Positions 1 to 28,200 of a stretch of 64,000 nucleotides of DNA are shown one piece after another. The stretch is from Caenorhabditis elegans (Eukaryota > Nematoda > Chromadorea > Rhabditida > Rhabditidae). Position numbers and translations under genes: made by a program. The notes under the pieces are model-generated. The model had not been told where the DNA came from. It made no database searches and saw nothing but the letters and a program-made list of their open reading frames with translations. The stretch is taken from positions 20,089,501-20,153,500 of the forward strand of contig NC_003283.11 of NCBI RefSeq assembly GCF_000002985.6, given 5' to 3'. How positions within the stretch are numbered: the first letter of the stretch is position 1; the number at the start of each line of letters is the position of its first letter.

Positions 1-284
1 CACCCACTGAAACGAAAAATTGATTTTTGAAAAAGAAATTTCGAGCGGAAAATCGCATTTTCTCATTTAAAATTGTGCGATTTTCAGTATTTCTACTAAT
101 TTCCGAATTTTTATTCACTTTGAACGCTAAAAACTCTGAAAAACAGAGAAAATCTACGAATTTTTAATGGTTTTTGTCAATTTTTTGCAGAATATTCTCA
201 TTTTCTGTCTTGTTTTTCACTTAAAACCAAAAGAAAAATCAAAAAATTCGAAAAAATCGAAGAAAAACGAGTGAAAATCGATAA

Positions 285-620
285 TCGTGATTTTGGGCGC
301 TGCTTAGACTACAAACTACACGTTTTGGGCGCTGCTAATTCAATTTTGGGCGCTGCTTAGACTACAAACTACACGTTTTGGGCGCTGCTAACACTACAAA
401 CTACACGTTTTAGGCGCTGCTAATTCAATTTTGGGCGCTGCTAAGACTACAAACTACAAGATTTGGGCGCTGCTAATTCAATTTTGGGCGCTGCTAAGAC
501 TACAAACTACAAGATTTGGGCGCTGCTAATTCAATTTTGGGCGCTGCTAAGACTACAAACTACAAGTTTTGGGCGCTGCTAAACTACAAACTACACGTTT
601 TGGGCGCTGCTAAACTCATT
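285..620 (+). repeat. GGGCGCTGCT / ACTACAAACTACA minisatellite, block 1
   Basis: Irregular tandem copies of a composite unit: TTTTGGGCGCTGCT, then AATTCAATTTTGGGCGC or TTAGACTACAAACTACA. The block lies in the dcs-1 intron left of 665. The plus strand carries the GGGCGCTGCT sense. The same unit recurs at 2333-2573, 9705-10525 (inverted) and 11867-13655. Bases 1-284 are AT-rich intron with nothing I can identify. Confidence 0.9.
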
Positions 621-664
621 TTCTTGGTATTTTCTCCGATTTTCTTCATTTTTTCGCTGCTTAC

Positions 665-1242
665 ATTGAGATTCAGCTGATATTTCTCAATATACGGCCT
701 TGTAACAGTCTCATAAAGCTCTGGAGTCTCTCGAATCACGAATTTCTCCTCCTGACGGTATTTTGCAATGAGACGATCGTTTATCGGGTAGATTAGTTGA
801 GATTTTAGCACTGAAAATTGAATTAAAAATTAATTTAAGCAAGATTGTGTGGATTACAATTCAATTTGGGATCGATTTCTATATTATAGGACCCGAAAAT
901 GTCATTTCTGGAGATTTCTTGAAGCTGTGCAGTCGCCAGAAGCTTCTCGATATCGGATTTTTCTTCGGAAAACGGAGACTTGTTGGCAAGCAGAATGCCT
1001 TGAGATCCATCGGGATGGGAGAGCAAAACGAAGAGAGACTGGAAGAAAATATTGATTTTTATGATTTTTAGGTGAAATTTATTGTTTCTTAATGCAAAAA
1101 ATTCACTTTTTATTGATTTTCTCACCTTATGCGACGAATCAGCGCCTAAAATCTCTTGAAACTTGGCATCCTGCAGCCATTTCTGTGTACTCTCCTCTGC
1201 ACGCTCCTCTCGCACAAGTTCCTCGTCGGCGATCCGTTTCAT
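665..1242 (-). CDS. dcs-1: DCS-1 scavenger mRNA decapping enzyme, 5' exons only
   Basis: DcpS-type m7GpppX diphosphatase, which hydrolyses the cap dinucleotide left after 3'-5' mRNA decay. Three minus-strand exons fit in frame: 1126-1242 (39 codons from the ATG), 858-1038 and 665-810, with GT donors and TTTTCAG-like acceptors. Together they encode about 148 aa of the N-terminal swapped-dimer domain. Seen motifs include VLLSHPDGSQGILLANK, NDIFGSYN and LIYPINDRLIAKY followed by VIRETPELYETV, which align with the human DCPS N-terminal region (TTVVYPATEKHLQKY, then LIRET). The HIT catalytic domain is not in the window; the next exon lies left of base 1, so the following intron exceeds 660 bp and contains minisatellite. 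Divergent from sec-23 across a 525-bp gap. The symbol rests on family match plus neighbouring genes. Confidence 0.87.
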
Positions 1243-1767
1243 ACTGAAAAATCGAGATTTTCACTTATTATTCACCAAAAAGATACAGAAATTGCAACGA
1301 AAAACGGTAGAAATCGAGAAAACCAACTCAAAAAACATTTTCAAAAGTGTCACGCATCGTAAAACAACACACTGGCCGCGGCCTAGAAAACTCCAATTCT
1401 TTTCTCGGCCATCTTCCTCCACGTGTACATTTTCTGTTGGAATTTTGCAGATTTTCACTCGTTTTTCACCATTTTTTCTGATTTTTCTTGCTAAAATATT
1501 GAAAATAAGTCGATTTTTATTGATTTTAGTGTAAAAATCATAGTTTTCACCTTGCATATGTCGAAAAAATGACGAAAATTGATTGGGCAACCATAAAAAC
1601 CCAAAAAACTCGATTTTTCGCTATTAAACGTGATTTTCAGTGTTTTATATTAATAAAATTAAAATTTAATGGTGAAAAACCAGAATTTCACACGTAATCC
1701 ACGTATTCTCCTCGTTTTTCATCATTTTCCGCGATAAAAAGTTCATTACCAGTTTATTCCAGTAAAA
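1243..1767. promoter_or_regulatory. Divergent dcs-1 / sec-23 promoter region
   Basis: The 525 bp between the two start codons must hold regulatory sequence for both genes. It contains a paired motif, GGCCTAGAAAACTC at about 1380 and TCTCGGCCA at about 1412, partly palindromic, with CCACGTG at about 1429. A similar arrangement in opposite orientation occurs at 54533-54562 upstream of another gene. A TTATTCCAG acceptor ends at 1762, five bases before the sec-23 ATG, as expected for a spliced-leader acceptor. Confidence 0.6.
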
Positions 1768-16065
<14,298 letters not shown>

Positions 16066-16293
16066 CTATTAATTTATTGATTTATTGATTTTTTTAAAAG
16101 TAGATATTCCCCCCTGAAAACACCCCCAGAAAAATGTTTTATTATTTATTGATTGATTGATTGATGTATAAAAGTAAAAGACACGGGAATGTAGTTTGTA
16201 GTATTGATTCTTTGATTTTTAGGTGAAAAATTGGGAAATTATGGCTTTTGAGAAAATTTAGAAATTTTTGAAAAATTAAAGAAAAAATTAAAA

Positions 16294-19200
16294 TTAGAAT
16301 CCCTTAATAATACAATAGGCCTCTAGTGTGCTGAGCAGGATATACAAAAGCCAAACGGAGACGAAAATTCCGGCGGAAATGATCCGCCAGCCCATTGGAC
16401 CGCCTAACTCTCCGTTGACTTTTCGATTGAAACGACGATATTGGAGTAAGGCGACACATACGACTGAGCCAATTAGGAACATTGTTACCGAGAAGGCCAA
16501 GGAGCCTGTGGCGACTCTGGAAATTGAGAATTAAAAAAAAAAATTTTTTTTTGTTGGAAATTTTGGGTCTCGGAAAGGTGCCGGGGTACTGTAGTTTTTT
16601 GCTATATTGATACAAATGTGTGCACATCTTAAAGTCAAAGCGTAGAGCATCGTTTTGAAATAAAAATTAGCTTAAAATCGTTAAAATGAGCAAAGTTATG
16701 AAAGTTTGAAATTTCAACCTTTTTGAAAAAAAATTTTCAAAAATTTGGGTCTCGGAAAGGTGCCGGGGTACTGTAGTTTTTTGTCGCATTAATGCAAATT
16801 AAACTTCATTCTATAGAAAAATTGTAGAGCATCTTTTTAAAATAAAAATGAATTCAAAATCTTAAAAATGAGCAAAGTTATGAAAGTTTGAAAATTTGAA
16901 ATTTTCAACAAAAATTTTTTTTGGAAATTTTGGGTCTCGGAAAGGTGCCGGGGTACTGTAGTTTTTTGCTATATTGATACAAATGTGTGCACATCTTAAA
17001 GTCAAAGCGTGGAGCATCGTTTTGAAATAAAAATTAGCCTAAAATCGTAAAAATGAGCAAAGTTATGAAAGTTTGAAATTTCAACCTTTTTGAAAAAAAA
17101 TTTTCAAAAATTTGGGTCTCGGAAAGGTGCCGGGGTACTGTAGTTTTTTGTCGCATTAATGCAAATTAAACTTCATTCTATAGAAAAATTGTAGAGCATC
17201 TTTTTAAAATAAAAATGAATTCAAAATCTTAAAAATGAGCAAAGTTATGAAAGTTTGAAAATTTGAAATTTTCAACAAAAATTTTTTTTGGAAATTTTGG
17301 GTCTCGGAAAGGTGCCGGGGTACTGTAGTTTTTTGCTATATTGATACAAATGTGTGCACATCTTAAAGTCAAAGCGTAGAGCATCGTTTTGAAATAAAAA
17401 TTAGCCTAAAATCGTAAAAATGAGCAAAGTTATGAAAGTTTGAAATTTCAACCTTTTTGAAAAAAAAATTTCTTCAAACATTTGGGTCTCGGAAAGGTGC
17501 CGGGGTACTGTAGTTTTTTGTCGCATTAATGCAAATTAAACTTCATTCTATAGAAAAATTGTAAAGCATCTTTTTAAAATAAAAATGAGCTCAAAATCCT
17601 GAAAATGAGCAATGTTATGGAAGTTTGAATTTTCAAAATTTCTAAAAAAAAATTTTTTGGACAATTTGGGTCTCGAAACGGTCTTGGTGTGCTGTAGTTT
17701 TTTGTGGTATTTATACAAATGTGTACAGATTTTATAGACAAAGCTTGGAGCATCTTTTTTAAATAAAAATGAATTTAAAATCTTAAAAATGAGCAAAGTT
17801 ATGAAAGTTTGAAAATTTGAAATTTTCAACAAAACTTTTTTTTGGAAATTTTGGGTCTCGAGAAGGTGGCGGGGTACTGTAGTTTTTGTCGTATTGATAC
17901 AAATGTATGTTAATTTTATAGACAAAGCCAAGAGCCTTGTTTTGAAATAAAAATTAGCTTAAAATCGTAAAAATGAGCAAAGTTATGGGAGTTTGAAAAT
18001 TTGATATTTAAAAAAAAAAATTTTTTTTTGGAAACGTAGGTCTCGAAAAGGTACCGGGGTACTGTAGTTTTTTGTCGCATTAATGCAAATTAAAATTCAT
18101 TCTATAGAAAAATTTTAGAGCATTGTTGTAAAATAAAAATAAGCTCAAAATCCTAAAAATGAGCAAAGTTATGGAAATTTGAAAATTGGAATATCTGAAA
18201 AAAAATTTTGTTAAAAAAAAAGGGTCTCGAAAAGGTGCCGGGGTACTGTAGTTTTTTGCCGCTTTAATACAAATGTATGTAATTTTTATACACAAAGTTT
18301 TTAACGTTGTTTTAAAACAAAAATCGTTTAAAAATCTACTAAATGGACTCCGTTATGGGTGTTTGAAATTTCAAAATTTCTGAAAAAAAAAAATTTTTTT
18401 TTGGAAAATTGGGTCTAGGAAAGGTGCCGGGGTACTGTAGTTTTTCTAAATGTTAGTACAAATTTTAAATAGCTTATAGACAAAGCTTAGAGCATTTTTA
18501 TAAAATAAAAATAAACCCAAAATCATAAAAATTGACAAAGTTATGGGGGTTTGAAAATTGAGAAATTTTTGAAAATCAATTTTTTTTTTGGAAAATTTGG
18601 GTCTCGAAAAGTCTTGGGGTACTGTAGGTTCAAATTGTACTTAGTCAGTTTATTTGTAGTATGTAGATAATGGTTTTAGTCGTTTTTTGAGTTAAAAATT
18701 ATTTGGAAATATTCAAAATGGGCGGAGTTTGGAAACTTTGAAATAAACCTTTTTGTAAATTTTCAAAAAAAAAATTTTTTTTCAAAAAAAAAAGTAAAAC
18801 TTACAAAAACTTGGTACCCCGGTAGGCATGTACACAGGCAGCAATCATCCAGGCAATTCCAATACCCAAGAATACATTAACAGCATTACTTCCAGTCACA
18901 TTACCAATCGATCCGTCAGCCCATTGATCTCCAACTGCGGCGGTGCGGGACGCAAATGTGTCTAGAATTTTTTTTTTCAATTTTATTACAAAATGTATGT
19001 TGAGCTTAAAATAAGATTTCATATAAATGTAATTTCATAAAAATTAAACAAAAATGGGCAAAGTTATGATGTTCTGAAGTTCTGAAAATTTTTTTTTTTT
19101 TGAAAATTGGAGTCCCGCCACGAAAACCTTTGGGGTACTGTAGATTTATTAGGTACTAGATTGTAAGTCTAGAATCTGATAGCAGAAGCTTGTAGGCTAA

Positions 19201-22200
19201 TTTCAGTGCAAAAACTTCAAAAATATTCGAAAATGAGCAAAGTAATAGACTTTTGAGTATAAAAAAAATTTTCAAAAAAAAAAATTTTTTTTTGAAAAAT
19301 TTGAAAACGTCACGCCACGAAAACGTATGGCGTATTGTTAGTTTACGAGATTTTGCTTCAAAACTCAACAGTCTGGTAGAAAAAGCTTTCAAAACTATTT
19401 TAAAACAAAAATCTCGTGAAAATGTCAAAAATGAACAATATTGCAAACGTTTGAAAAGTGGGGAAAAAATTTTTTCAAAATTTTTATTTTCAAAATTTCA
19501 AACTTTCATAACTTTGCTTCTTTCCAAGATTTTTAGGTCATTTTTGTTTCAAAATGCCCCATCAAGCTTTTTCTACATTATCCTTGAAAGAAAAATTGAA
19601 AGCTTAAAGACCTACAGTACCACATGAGTTTTCGTTGGGGGACCCAACTTTTTTTTCGAATTTTTTTAAATTCTCAAAACCTACCCATGAGTATACTTAT
19701 TTTAAAGGTCTCAATGAGCTAAATTCAGTTTTTTCAAATTAAATTTCCAATTTTCTTGAATTTCACTCAAAAACAATACCTGGAAGAGAAGTTCCCATTG
19801 CGACCAAGGTGAGGGCGGTCACAGAGTCCTTTAGCCCAACTGTACACCCAAAAGCTGCAGCGATATCACCAATAAATGCGGTTAATAGTCCAATCATCGC
19901 AATTGCAACCACAAAACATAGCCAACCTGGAATAGAAATAATTTGGGAATTTTTTGAAAATTTTTGAAAAAAAAAAGTTTTTCTTCATTTTCTTTGAAAA
20001 TAAAAATCCGATTTTCTCGTTTTAAGTTATTTAAAAACTAGTAATAATTCAAAATTTCAGAATCCTTACAAAATTTAGATATGATTTGACCCCCATATTG
20101 CATATTTTGAAATATGGGCCATTTAGGCCGGCTTAAAGCCCATAACTTGGTCCAAAGCGGACTATATTCAAAATTATTAGCGTTTTTGTATTCTTTCTGA
20201 AGTTTAATTATGACTTGACAACAATCTTGGAAAATTTAGAATTTTTCGAGATTTAGGCCAAATTAAGACAAACGGGCCGAAAAAAAGCCCATAATTTGGC
20301 CTAAAATGGACTAAACTTGGGATTAGGAACACTTTCAATTTTTTTTGAATGCATACATGATTTGACACCTATATCGCAAAATTTGAAATTTTTTTAAAAT
20401 TTGGGCCAAATTAAGCCAAACGGGCCGTATCGAAGCGTATAACTCGGCCTAAAACCGGCCAAACTCGAAATCAATACATTTTTTGCTTATCTCTCACAAT
20501 TTGGATATGATCTGACACGTGTTTTGTAAAATTCAAAAATTTTCTATTTTGGGCCGAGTGGGCCGTCTAGGCCGTCCATAATTCGGCCTAAAACGGACTA
20601 GATTCGAAAATAAGTGAAATTTTGGATTTCTCTCAAAAGTTAAGTTTAATTCGATACCCAAAATATAAAATTCCAAAATTTTTGAAAATTAAAAAAAAAA
20701 GTTGAACGTATGGCTCAGTGGGTAAGAGAGATGACTATGACGCAGAAGGTCAGGGGTTCGAGTCCTCATGCGATTTTTTTTCTTTTATAAGCTTTGACTG
20801 TTTGAGAGTCGTATGTCCCGACTTAGGGGAAATACAAATTTTAGAAAAAAATTGAAAAAAATGTTCTAAAAAAAATTTCCAAAAATTTTTTTTTTTTTAA
20901 TTATTAAAAAATTTTAAAAAATCCTACCATTAAAATAGTCAGTCGGTGGAATCAGGGCAAACAGTAGCTTCCATGGTAATGCAATATAATGCATAACTTT
21001 TTCCATAGTCGTGACTTCTCCGTCCTCCTCCTCCGGCTCCAAAGTCCAGGCTTCAGTGAATTGTTGCTTCCAACTCGAAGTTCCGACCATAATCGAGGTA
21101 TTCGCTGTTACCAATGCTCTATCCATAAAATTCTTGAATTCTCGGTCTTCTGTGATCACTACTTTGCATCTTGAGAAGCCGAGAATCGGTTTTCCCTCGA
21201 TTCCTTCTTCCTGAAAATATATTTTTGGGGTCCCGCCACGAAAACTGTTGGGGTACTGTAGGTTTTTGAGTTACAGGTGAAATTTTTAATAACACTCAAA
21301 GCCAGTAGTATGTTTGTATTCAAAAAAAAACTAACTTAAAAGCTATAAAAATGAAAAAGTTATCGGGCTTTGAATTTTGAAAACAAATTTTTTTTTGAAA
21401 ATTTGAGTCCCGCCACGAAAACGATTAGGCTACTGTAGGTTTAGCTACTAAAAGTTTGTTATTTCAGAAACTATTAGAAATATTTTGTAGGTTTATTCCA
21501 CATTTTATTTTGTCTGAATATTTCAAAAATGAACGGAAATACAGTCATTTGAAATTTGGAAAAAAATCGGCAAATTTTATTTTTTGAAAATTCTGTGTCT
21601 CACCACGAAAACTATTGTATTACTGTAGAGTTAATAGCTACAAATGTATTATTTTAGCCACTAATAGTAAAATATTTGCGGTGTATGAAAAGTTTAAAAG
21701 CATATTGAAATTCCGATAATGAGCAGAGTTATGCTAATTTGAAGTTGAGAAAAAATTCGAAAATTTCAAAAAACATTTTTTTTTTTAATTTATAGAAAAT
21801 TAAAAAAACTCAATGTTTTAAATGATATTTTTAAACAATTTTAGTGTGAAATACAGTAGAACCCAAAAAAAACTTCTCAAAATATCAAAACTCACATCGT
21901 CCGCCAATTCCCTGTGCCAAATGGGCTCACCGAGCTCAATATAGAAATCTTCGTGTTTTTCATATTCATCATCGTTGACAATCGGAATGTAGATTTCGGC
22001 TCTGGAATTAAATAAACATATATAGTTCTAAAAAAATTTCAAAAAAAAATTCGAATAAAAATTTTTTTTTTTGGAATTTTTGAAATTTTATAAAAGTTCA
22101 AAAAGTCATAATTCTACTGGTTTTGGAGATTTTTAAATAATTTTTGCTATCAAATCTAGCTGAAAACGTGATTTATTTAATTGCTTATTAATAAAAAAGT

Positions 22201-25200
22201 TTGTAAAAATACTTACAGTACCACAGAAGTTTTCTTGAAAGTACTATAATTCTCAATTTTTTTTTTAATTTTTGAAATTTTGTAAAAGTTCAAAAAATCG
22301 TAACTCTACTGGTTTTTAAGATTTTTGAATAATTTTTAATATTAAACGTGGCTTAAAACATGATCAATTTAATCATAAAAACAAATAGTTTATACAAAAA
22401 CCTACAGTACTACAAAAGTTTTCTTGGAAGTACTATCTCTCAAACAAAAATTTTTTTTTTGTTGGAATTTTTGAAATTTTATAAAAGTTCAAATAATCAT
22501 AACTCTACTGGTTTTTAAGATTTTTGGATATTTTTTGCTATCACATCTAGCTGACAGCGTAATCTATTTAGTTGCAAAAAAATAAAAAAGTTAATACAAA
22601 AACCTACAGTACCCCAGGAGTTTTCCTAGAGGGACAAAAATTACTAATTTGTTTTTTTTTTGGATAAGTGTTTCTAAAGGTTAATCGGGCTCATTTTCAT
22701 CATTTTTCGCAAAACTCACTTAGACTGCTCATCGGCAAACTTCAGCACACCCTCCTGATGCTCATAGTCCTGTGGCGATTTGGCGGCTCCATCAACAGTC
22801 TTATAAGGAATTGACACCTTACCACGGGCTCCACGTGACCGTATAACTTCTGCCACAAATGAGCCACATGACTCTGTGCATTTGAATTTTTCTGACAAGA
22901 AGCCAAAGCTTCCAGCATGATCATCGTCCACAATGATTACGGTAGCTGTCGCTGCGAGACCCAGCCGAGCCGGCACACTGGAAAAGTGCTCTGAACGGAA
23001 GGCTCGGACTTGTGAGAGCCGGACCATGAACTGCTCGTCGTCCTCGTAGATGTCGTTGTCCACAATTCCGACTTTGATTTTTTGTCTGAAAGTTTTGAAA
23101 ATTAATTGATATTTAAGATTTTTTCACTCTTATAAAATCCATTTTCGAAAAAAATTTTTTTTTTAATTCCTTGGTCCCTCCAGGAAAACTGCTAGGATAC
23201 TGTAGGTTTTTGTGTCCAAAAGTAAAAACTAATGTATTAATTAGAACAATGTTCAAGCTTTGTTCTTCGTTAAAAAAAAAATAAAAATCTTGAAAATGGG
23301 CAGAGTTATGAAGTTTTGAAATTTAAAAAAATTCCAAAAAATAATTTTTTTCGAGAATCTGGCTCGTTCCACAAAATCGTAAAGTGTACTGTAGCTGTTT
23401 GGATCTATAAACTGTTATTTGAAGACAAACTCTTAAGCTTTATTTTTTTGCTAGTGTTGTTAAAAAATCTTAAAAATCAAAAAAGTTATGAAAATTTGAA
23501 AATTGTGAAAAAAAAAATTTTTTGAAAATTTTTTAGAGATTCAAAGTTGTGTAACTTTACTCATTTTTCAGATTTTTGTGCAATTTCAATGTCAAAATAA
23601 ACTCCAAGTTTTGTACTATCAGATGATTGAATTTCAAAAAAATAGATTGAGAAAATACAGTACCCCAAGAGTTTTCGTGGGGGAACCCAAACTTTCTATA
23701 AATTTTTTTTCCAGGTTTTTTGTCAAATTTCAAATACGTGCAACACTGCTTATTTTCAAGATTTTTTCGTAATATTTAATAAATTACAAGCTTGAAGTAC
23801 TTAGCTAAAAATCAAATAAAATTAAAATACAGTAAATATCAAATCTACAGTAACGCAGGACTTTTCGTGGAGGGACCCAAATTTTCTATAATTTTTTTAA
23901 AGGTTTTTTGTCAAATTTCAAATGCGGGCAACTCTGCTTATTTTCAAGATTTTTTCGTAATATTTAATAAATTACAAGCTTGAAATATTTAGCTAAAAAT
24001 TAAATAAAAGTACAATACAGTAAATATCAAATCTACAGTAACCCAGGGCTTTTCGTGGAGGGACCCAATTTTTTCAAAATTGTTTATTTTTTTCAATTTT
24101 TCTTCAAATTTAAAAGTCGTGCAACTCTCCTTATTTTCAAGATTTCCGCGTAATTTTTGCTACATTACAAGCTTGAGGTATTTGCCTAAAGATTCTTAAA
24201 ACTAAACTACAATAACTATATAATCTACAGTACCCCCAAAAGTTTTCGTGGCGGGACCCATCAAACTTACTCAGTCTGTCCTGGCTCAAAAGTGATTGTT
24301 CCTTCGGTGTGCACAAAGTCGGATTCAGCTTGAGCGGTATCAGCAATAGTTCTGAAGTTTTAAATGATAAATTTTCAAAAAAAAATTCTGAAAAAAAAAA
24401 TTTCAAAAAAAAAAATTCAAAATTTTTTTTTCCGAATTTCCAAATTTTCCTGAAAGTTCCAAAACCCACCTATAATGTACCGTAACTGTGGTATCCTCTG
24501 GTACGGATCCTCGGTCACATTTGACGGTTAGGTACACGTCACCAACATTCTCCAGACATGTATAGTGAGGAGGGTCGAACTCCACGGTGGCCATGGTTTT
24601 TTGAACAACCATTGGCTCCAGTCTGAAATTTGAAAAATAAAATTCGGAAATTTGAATTATAATTTCCCGCCAAAATTACTTTTAAAAATTTGAATTTCCC
24701 GCCAAAACTATTTCAAAAAAATTTGAATTTCCCGCCAAAACTATTTCAAAAAAATTTGAAATTCCCGCCAAAACTATTTCAAAAAAATTTGAATTTCCCG
24801 CCAAAATTATTTTTTAAATCAAAAAATTTGAATTTTCTGCCAAAACTATTTCAAAAAAATTTGAATTTCCCGCCAAAATTATTTTTACAAAAAATTTGAA
24901 TTTCCCGCCAAAATTATTTTTACAAAAAATTTGAATTTCCCGCCAAAATTATTTTTTAAATCAAAAAATTTGAATTTTCTGCCAAAACTATTTCAAAAAA
25001 ATTTGAATTTCCCGCCAAAATTATTTTTACAAAAAATTTGAATTTCGCGCCAAAATTATTTTTACAAAAAATTTGAATTTCCCGCCAAAATTATTTTTAC
25101 AAAAAATTTGAATTTTCTGCCAAAACTATTTCAAAAAAATTTGAATTTCCCGCCAAAATTATTTTTACAAAAAATTTGAATTTCCCGCCAAAATTATTTT

Positions 25201-28200
25201 TACAAAAAATTTGAATTTCCCGCCAAAATTATTTTTACAAAAAATTTGAATTTCCCGCCAAAATTATTTTTACAAAAAATTTGAATTTCCCGCCAAAATT
25301 ATTTTTTAAATCAAAAAATTTGAATTTTCTGCCAAAACTATTTCAAAAAAATTTGAATTTCCCGCCAAAATTATTTTTACAAAAAATTTGAATTTCCCGC
25401 CAAAATTATTTTTACAAAAAATTTGAATTTCCCGCCAAAATTATTTTTACAAAAAATTTGAATTTCCCGCCAAAATTATTTTTACAAAAAATTTGAATTT
25501 TCTGCCAAAACTATTTCAAAAAAATTTGAATTTCCCGCCAAAATTATTTTTACAAAAAATTTGAATTTCCCGCCAAAATTATTTTTACAAAAAATTTGAA
25601 TTTCCCGCCAAAATTATTTTTACAAAAAATTTGAATTTCCCGCCAAAATTATTTTTTAAATCAAAAAATTTGAATTTTCTGCCAAAACTATTTCAAAAAA
25701 ATTTGAATTTCCCGCCAAAATTATTTTTACAAAAAATTTGAATTTCCCGCCAAAATTATTTTTACAAAAAATTTGAATTTCCCGCCAAAATTATTTTTTA
25801 AATCAAAAAATTTGAATTTTCTGCCAAAACTATTTCAAAAAAATTTGAATTTCCCGCCAAAATTATTTTTACAAAAAATTTGAATTTCCCGCCAAAATTA
25901 TTTTTTAAATCAAAAAATTTGAATTTTCTGCCAAAACTATTTCAAAAAAATTTGAATTTCCCGCCAAAATTATTTTTACAAAAAATTTGAATTTCCCGCC
26001 TAATTTATTTTTACAAAAAATTTGAATTTCCCGCCATAATTATTTTTACAAAAAATTTGAATTTCCCGCCAAAACTATTTTATAAATCAAAAAATTTGAA
26101 TTTCCCGCCAAAATTATTTTAAAAAATTTGAATTTCCAGCCTAATTCATTTTTACAAAAAGTTTTAATTTCCGGGAAAAATTATTTGTTATGAAAATTTG
26201 AATTTCCCGCCAAAATTATTTTTAAAAATTTGAATTTCCCGCCATAATTATTTTTAAAAATTTGAATTTCCCGCCATAATTATTTTTACAAAAAAATTGA
26301 ATTTCCCGCCAAATTTTGAATAAAATCAATACTTACTTATTACTTTTCTTCAATTTTTTCTGAATATCTCCACTACCGATCATTTTCCTAGTTGTCTGAA
26401 TTCTATAAAAAGCTCTTGATTTCTTCTGCTCTCCGACAACTTTCTCCATGGCATGCTTCTCAAGTTCAACGACTGGAGCATCTGGATGCTCCGATCTCAA
26501 TTGTTTGAAAATATCCAGGTAGTGACGTCTGTGAATTTCAAATGCCAGGGCGTCGGCGTCTCCTGAAAATGTTTTAATTGGTTTTTAAAATTTTGGGTCC
26601 CTCAACGAAATGTCTTGGGTTACTGTAAGTTTTAATATTTTTTTATTATTGATAATATATGTGTAAGGTTAATGTTCAAGCTTCATTTTACTCAAAAAAT
26701 AAGCCAAAATTCTTCAAAATGGGCCAAATTATAGCAATTTGAAATTTGCAAGATTTTTCTAAAAAAAAAAATGTTTTTTGAAAATTGAGGTCCTGCCTGG
26801 AAAACTCTTGGGGTACTGTCAGTTGTGGAGTCATTTAAAACATGCAATAAATGTGTATAAGATAAGTTCTCAAACTTTTTTTAACCTAAAAAATAAGCCT
26901 AAAATTTTCAAAATGGGCCAAATTATAGCAATTTGAAATTTGCAAGATTTTCCTAAAAATTTTTTTTTGAAAATTGAGGTCCTGCCTGGAAAACTCTTGG
27001 GGTACTGTCAGTTGTGGAGAAATTGGAATATTGTAATGATTTTTTGTATGATAATTTTTCAAGCTTCATTTAACTAAAAAAAATAAGCAAAAAATCCTCA
27101 ATATTGGCAAAGTTATGGCAATTTGAAATTTTCAAATTTTTTTTGAAAATTTAGGTCCCACTAGGAAAACACCTGGGTTATTGTGGTTTTTGAATTTTAT
27201 ATACTATTGATATTATGTCTTGCAAGAAAAATGCTCAAACTTCAATTATCTAAAAAATTGAGCCAAAAATCTTGAAAATAAGCTGAGTTATGGCTATTTG
27301 AAATTTGAAAAATTTTCAAAAAAACAATTTTTTTTTTGAAAATTTGGATCCCACCACGGAAACTCTCGGGGTACTGTAATCTTGAAAGTCCCTTGAACAA
27401 ATTTTAACATATTTTTAGAGTGACACTTTGTGCTTTTTAAAACACAAATTTTATTAAAAAATCTTCAAAATTGGCAAAGTTATGGCAATTTGAAATTTGA
27501 AAATTTTTCCGAAAAAAATTTTTTTTTGGAAAATTTTTTTTTCCCGAAAAATTTTCAAAACCTCTTTTCTGTTAAAAAAACAAATCAATAGTTATATTTA
27601 ACTAACCTCCTATCAAATTTTGAGTTGCATCCCCTGGGAGTCCGGCTCCATTTTCCACGTTTTCCCGGGTTTTTTTGGACGGAGAACGGCGTGGTGACCT
27701 CCTTACGAACGAGGAGAGGGGTCCGGAGATTAGTCTGAAATTTACAAATTTTTTGATAAAAAATGAAAAACTGTTAAATCAACTGTTTCATAAAACTAGG
27801 AAAACGATATTTTGCAAAAAACACCAAAAAAAAATTGTTCAAAAACAACGATTTTAACAGATTTTGAAAAATGTCCCCACACTGGTTGGGACATTGGAGA
27901 CACCTGGCAATGTTTTCACTATCAAATTCGGATTCTCCATAAAATTTCCGAATTTTTGACACCCATATTGGCTAGGTTTCGAAATTTCAGTATTTAAGCC
28001 TAAATCGGCCTATTTTGGGCCTTTTTGGCTTGTTTCTGCCGAAAAATCCAAATTAGGAGTTTTGACCGATTATTTAAAGTTGCAATTGAAATTGGAAACA
28101 TTTTGAAACCCACATTGACTAGGGTTTGAATTTTTAGATTTTGGGCCTAAATCTGCCGGCCTATTTTGGCCCGAAAACTCAAAAATTTCAGAACTCAGGC

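Noticed and set aside
17548..18295. Minus-strand ORFs with repeated [11 protein letters not shown]
   Set aside because: Products of the 185-bp tandem array.
24690..24899. ORF with repeated NFPPKLFQK
   Set aside because: The 34-bp repeat unit happens to stay open in one frame; it lies inside an ncx-1 intron.
24645..26315. CRISPR-like array
   Set aside because: Units are contiguous tandem repeats without unique spacers, in a eukaryotic intron.
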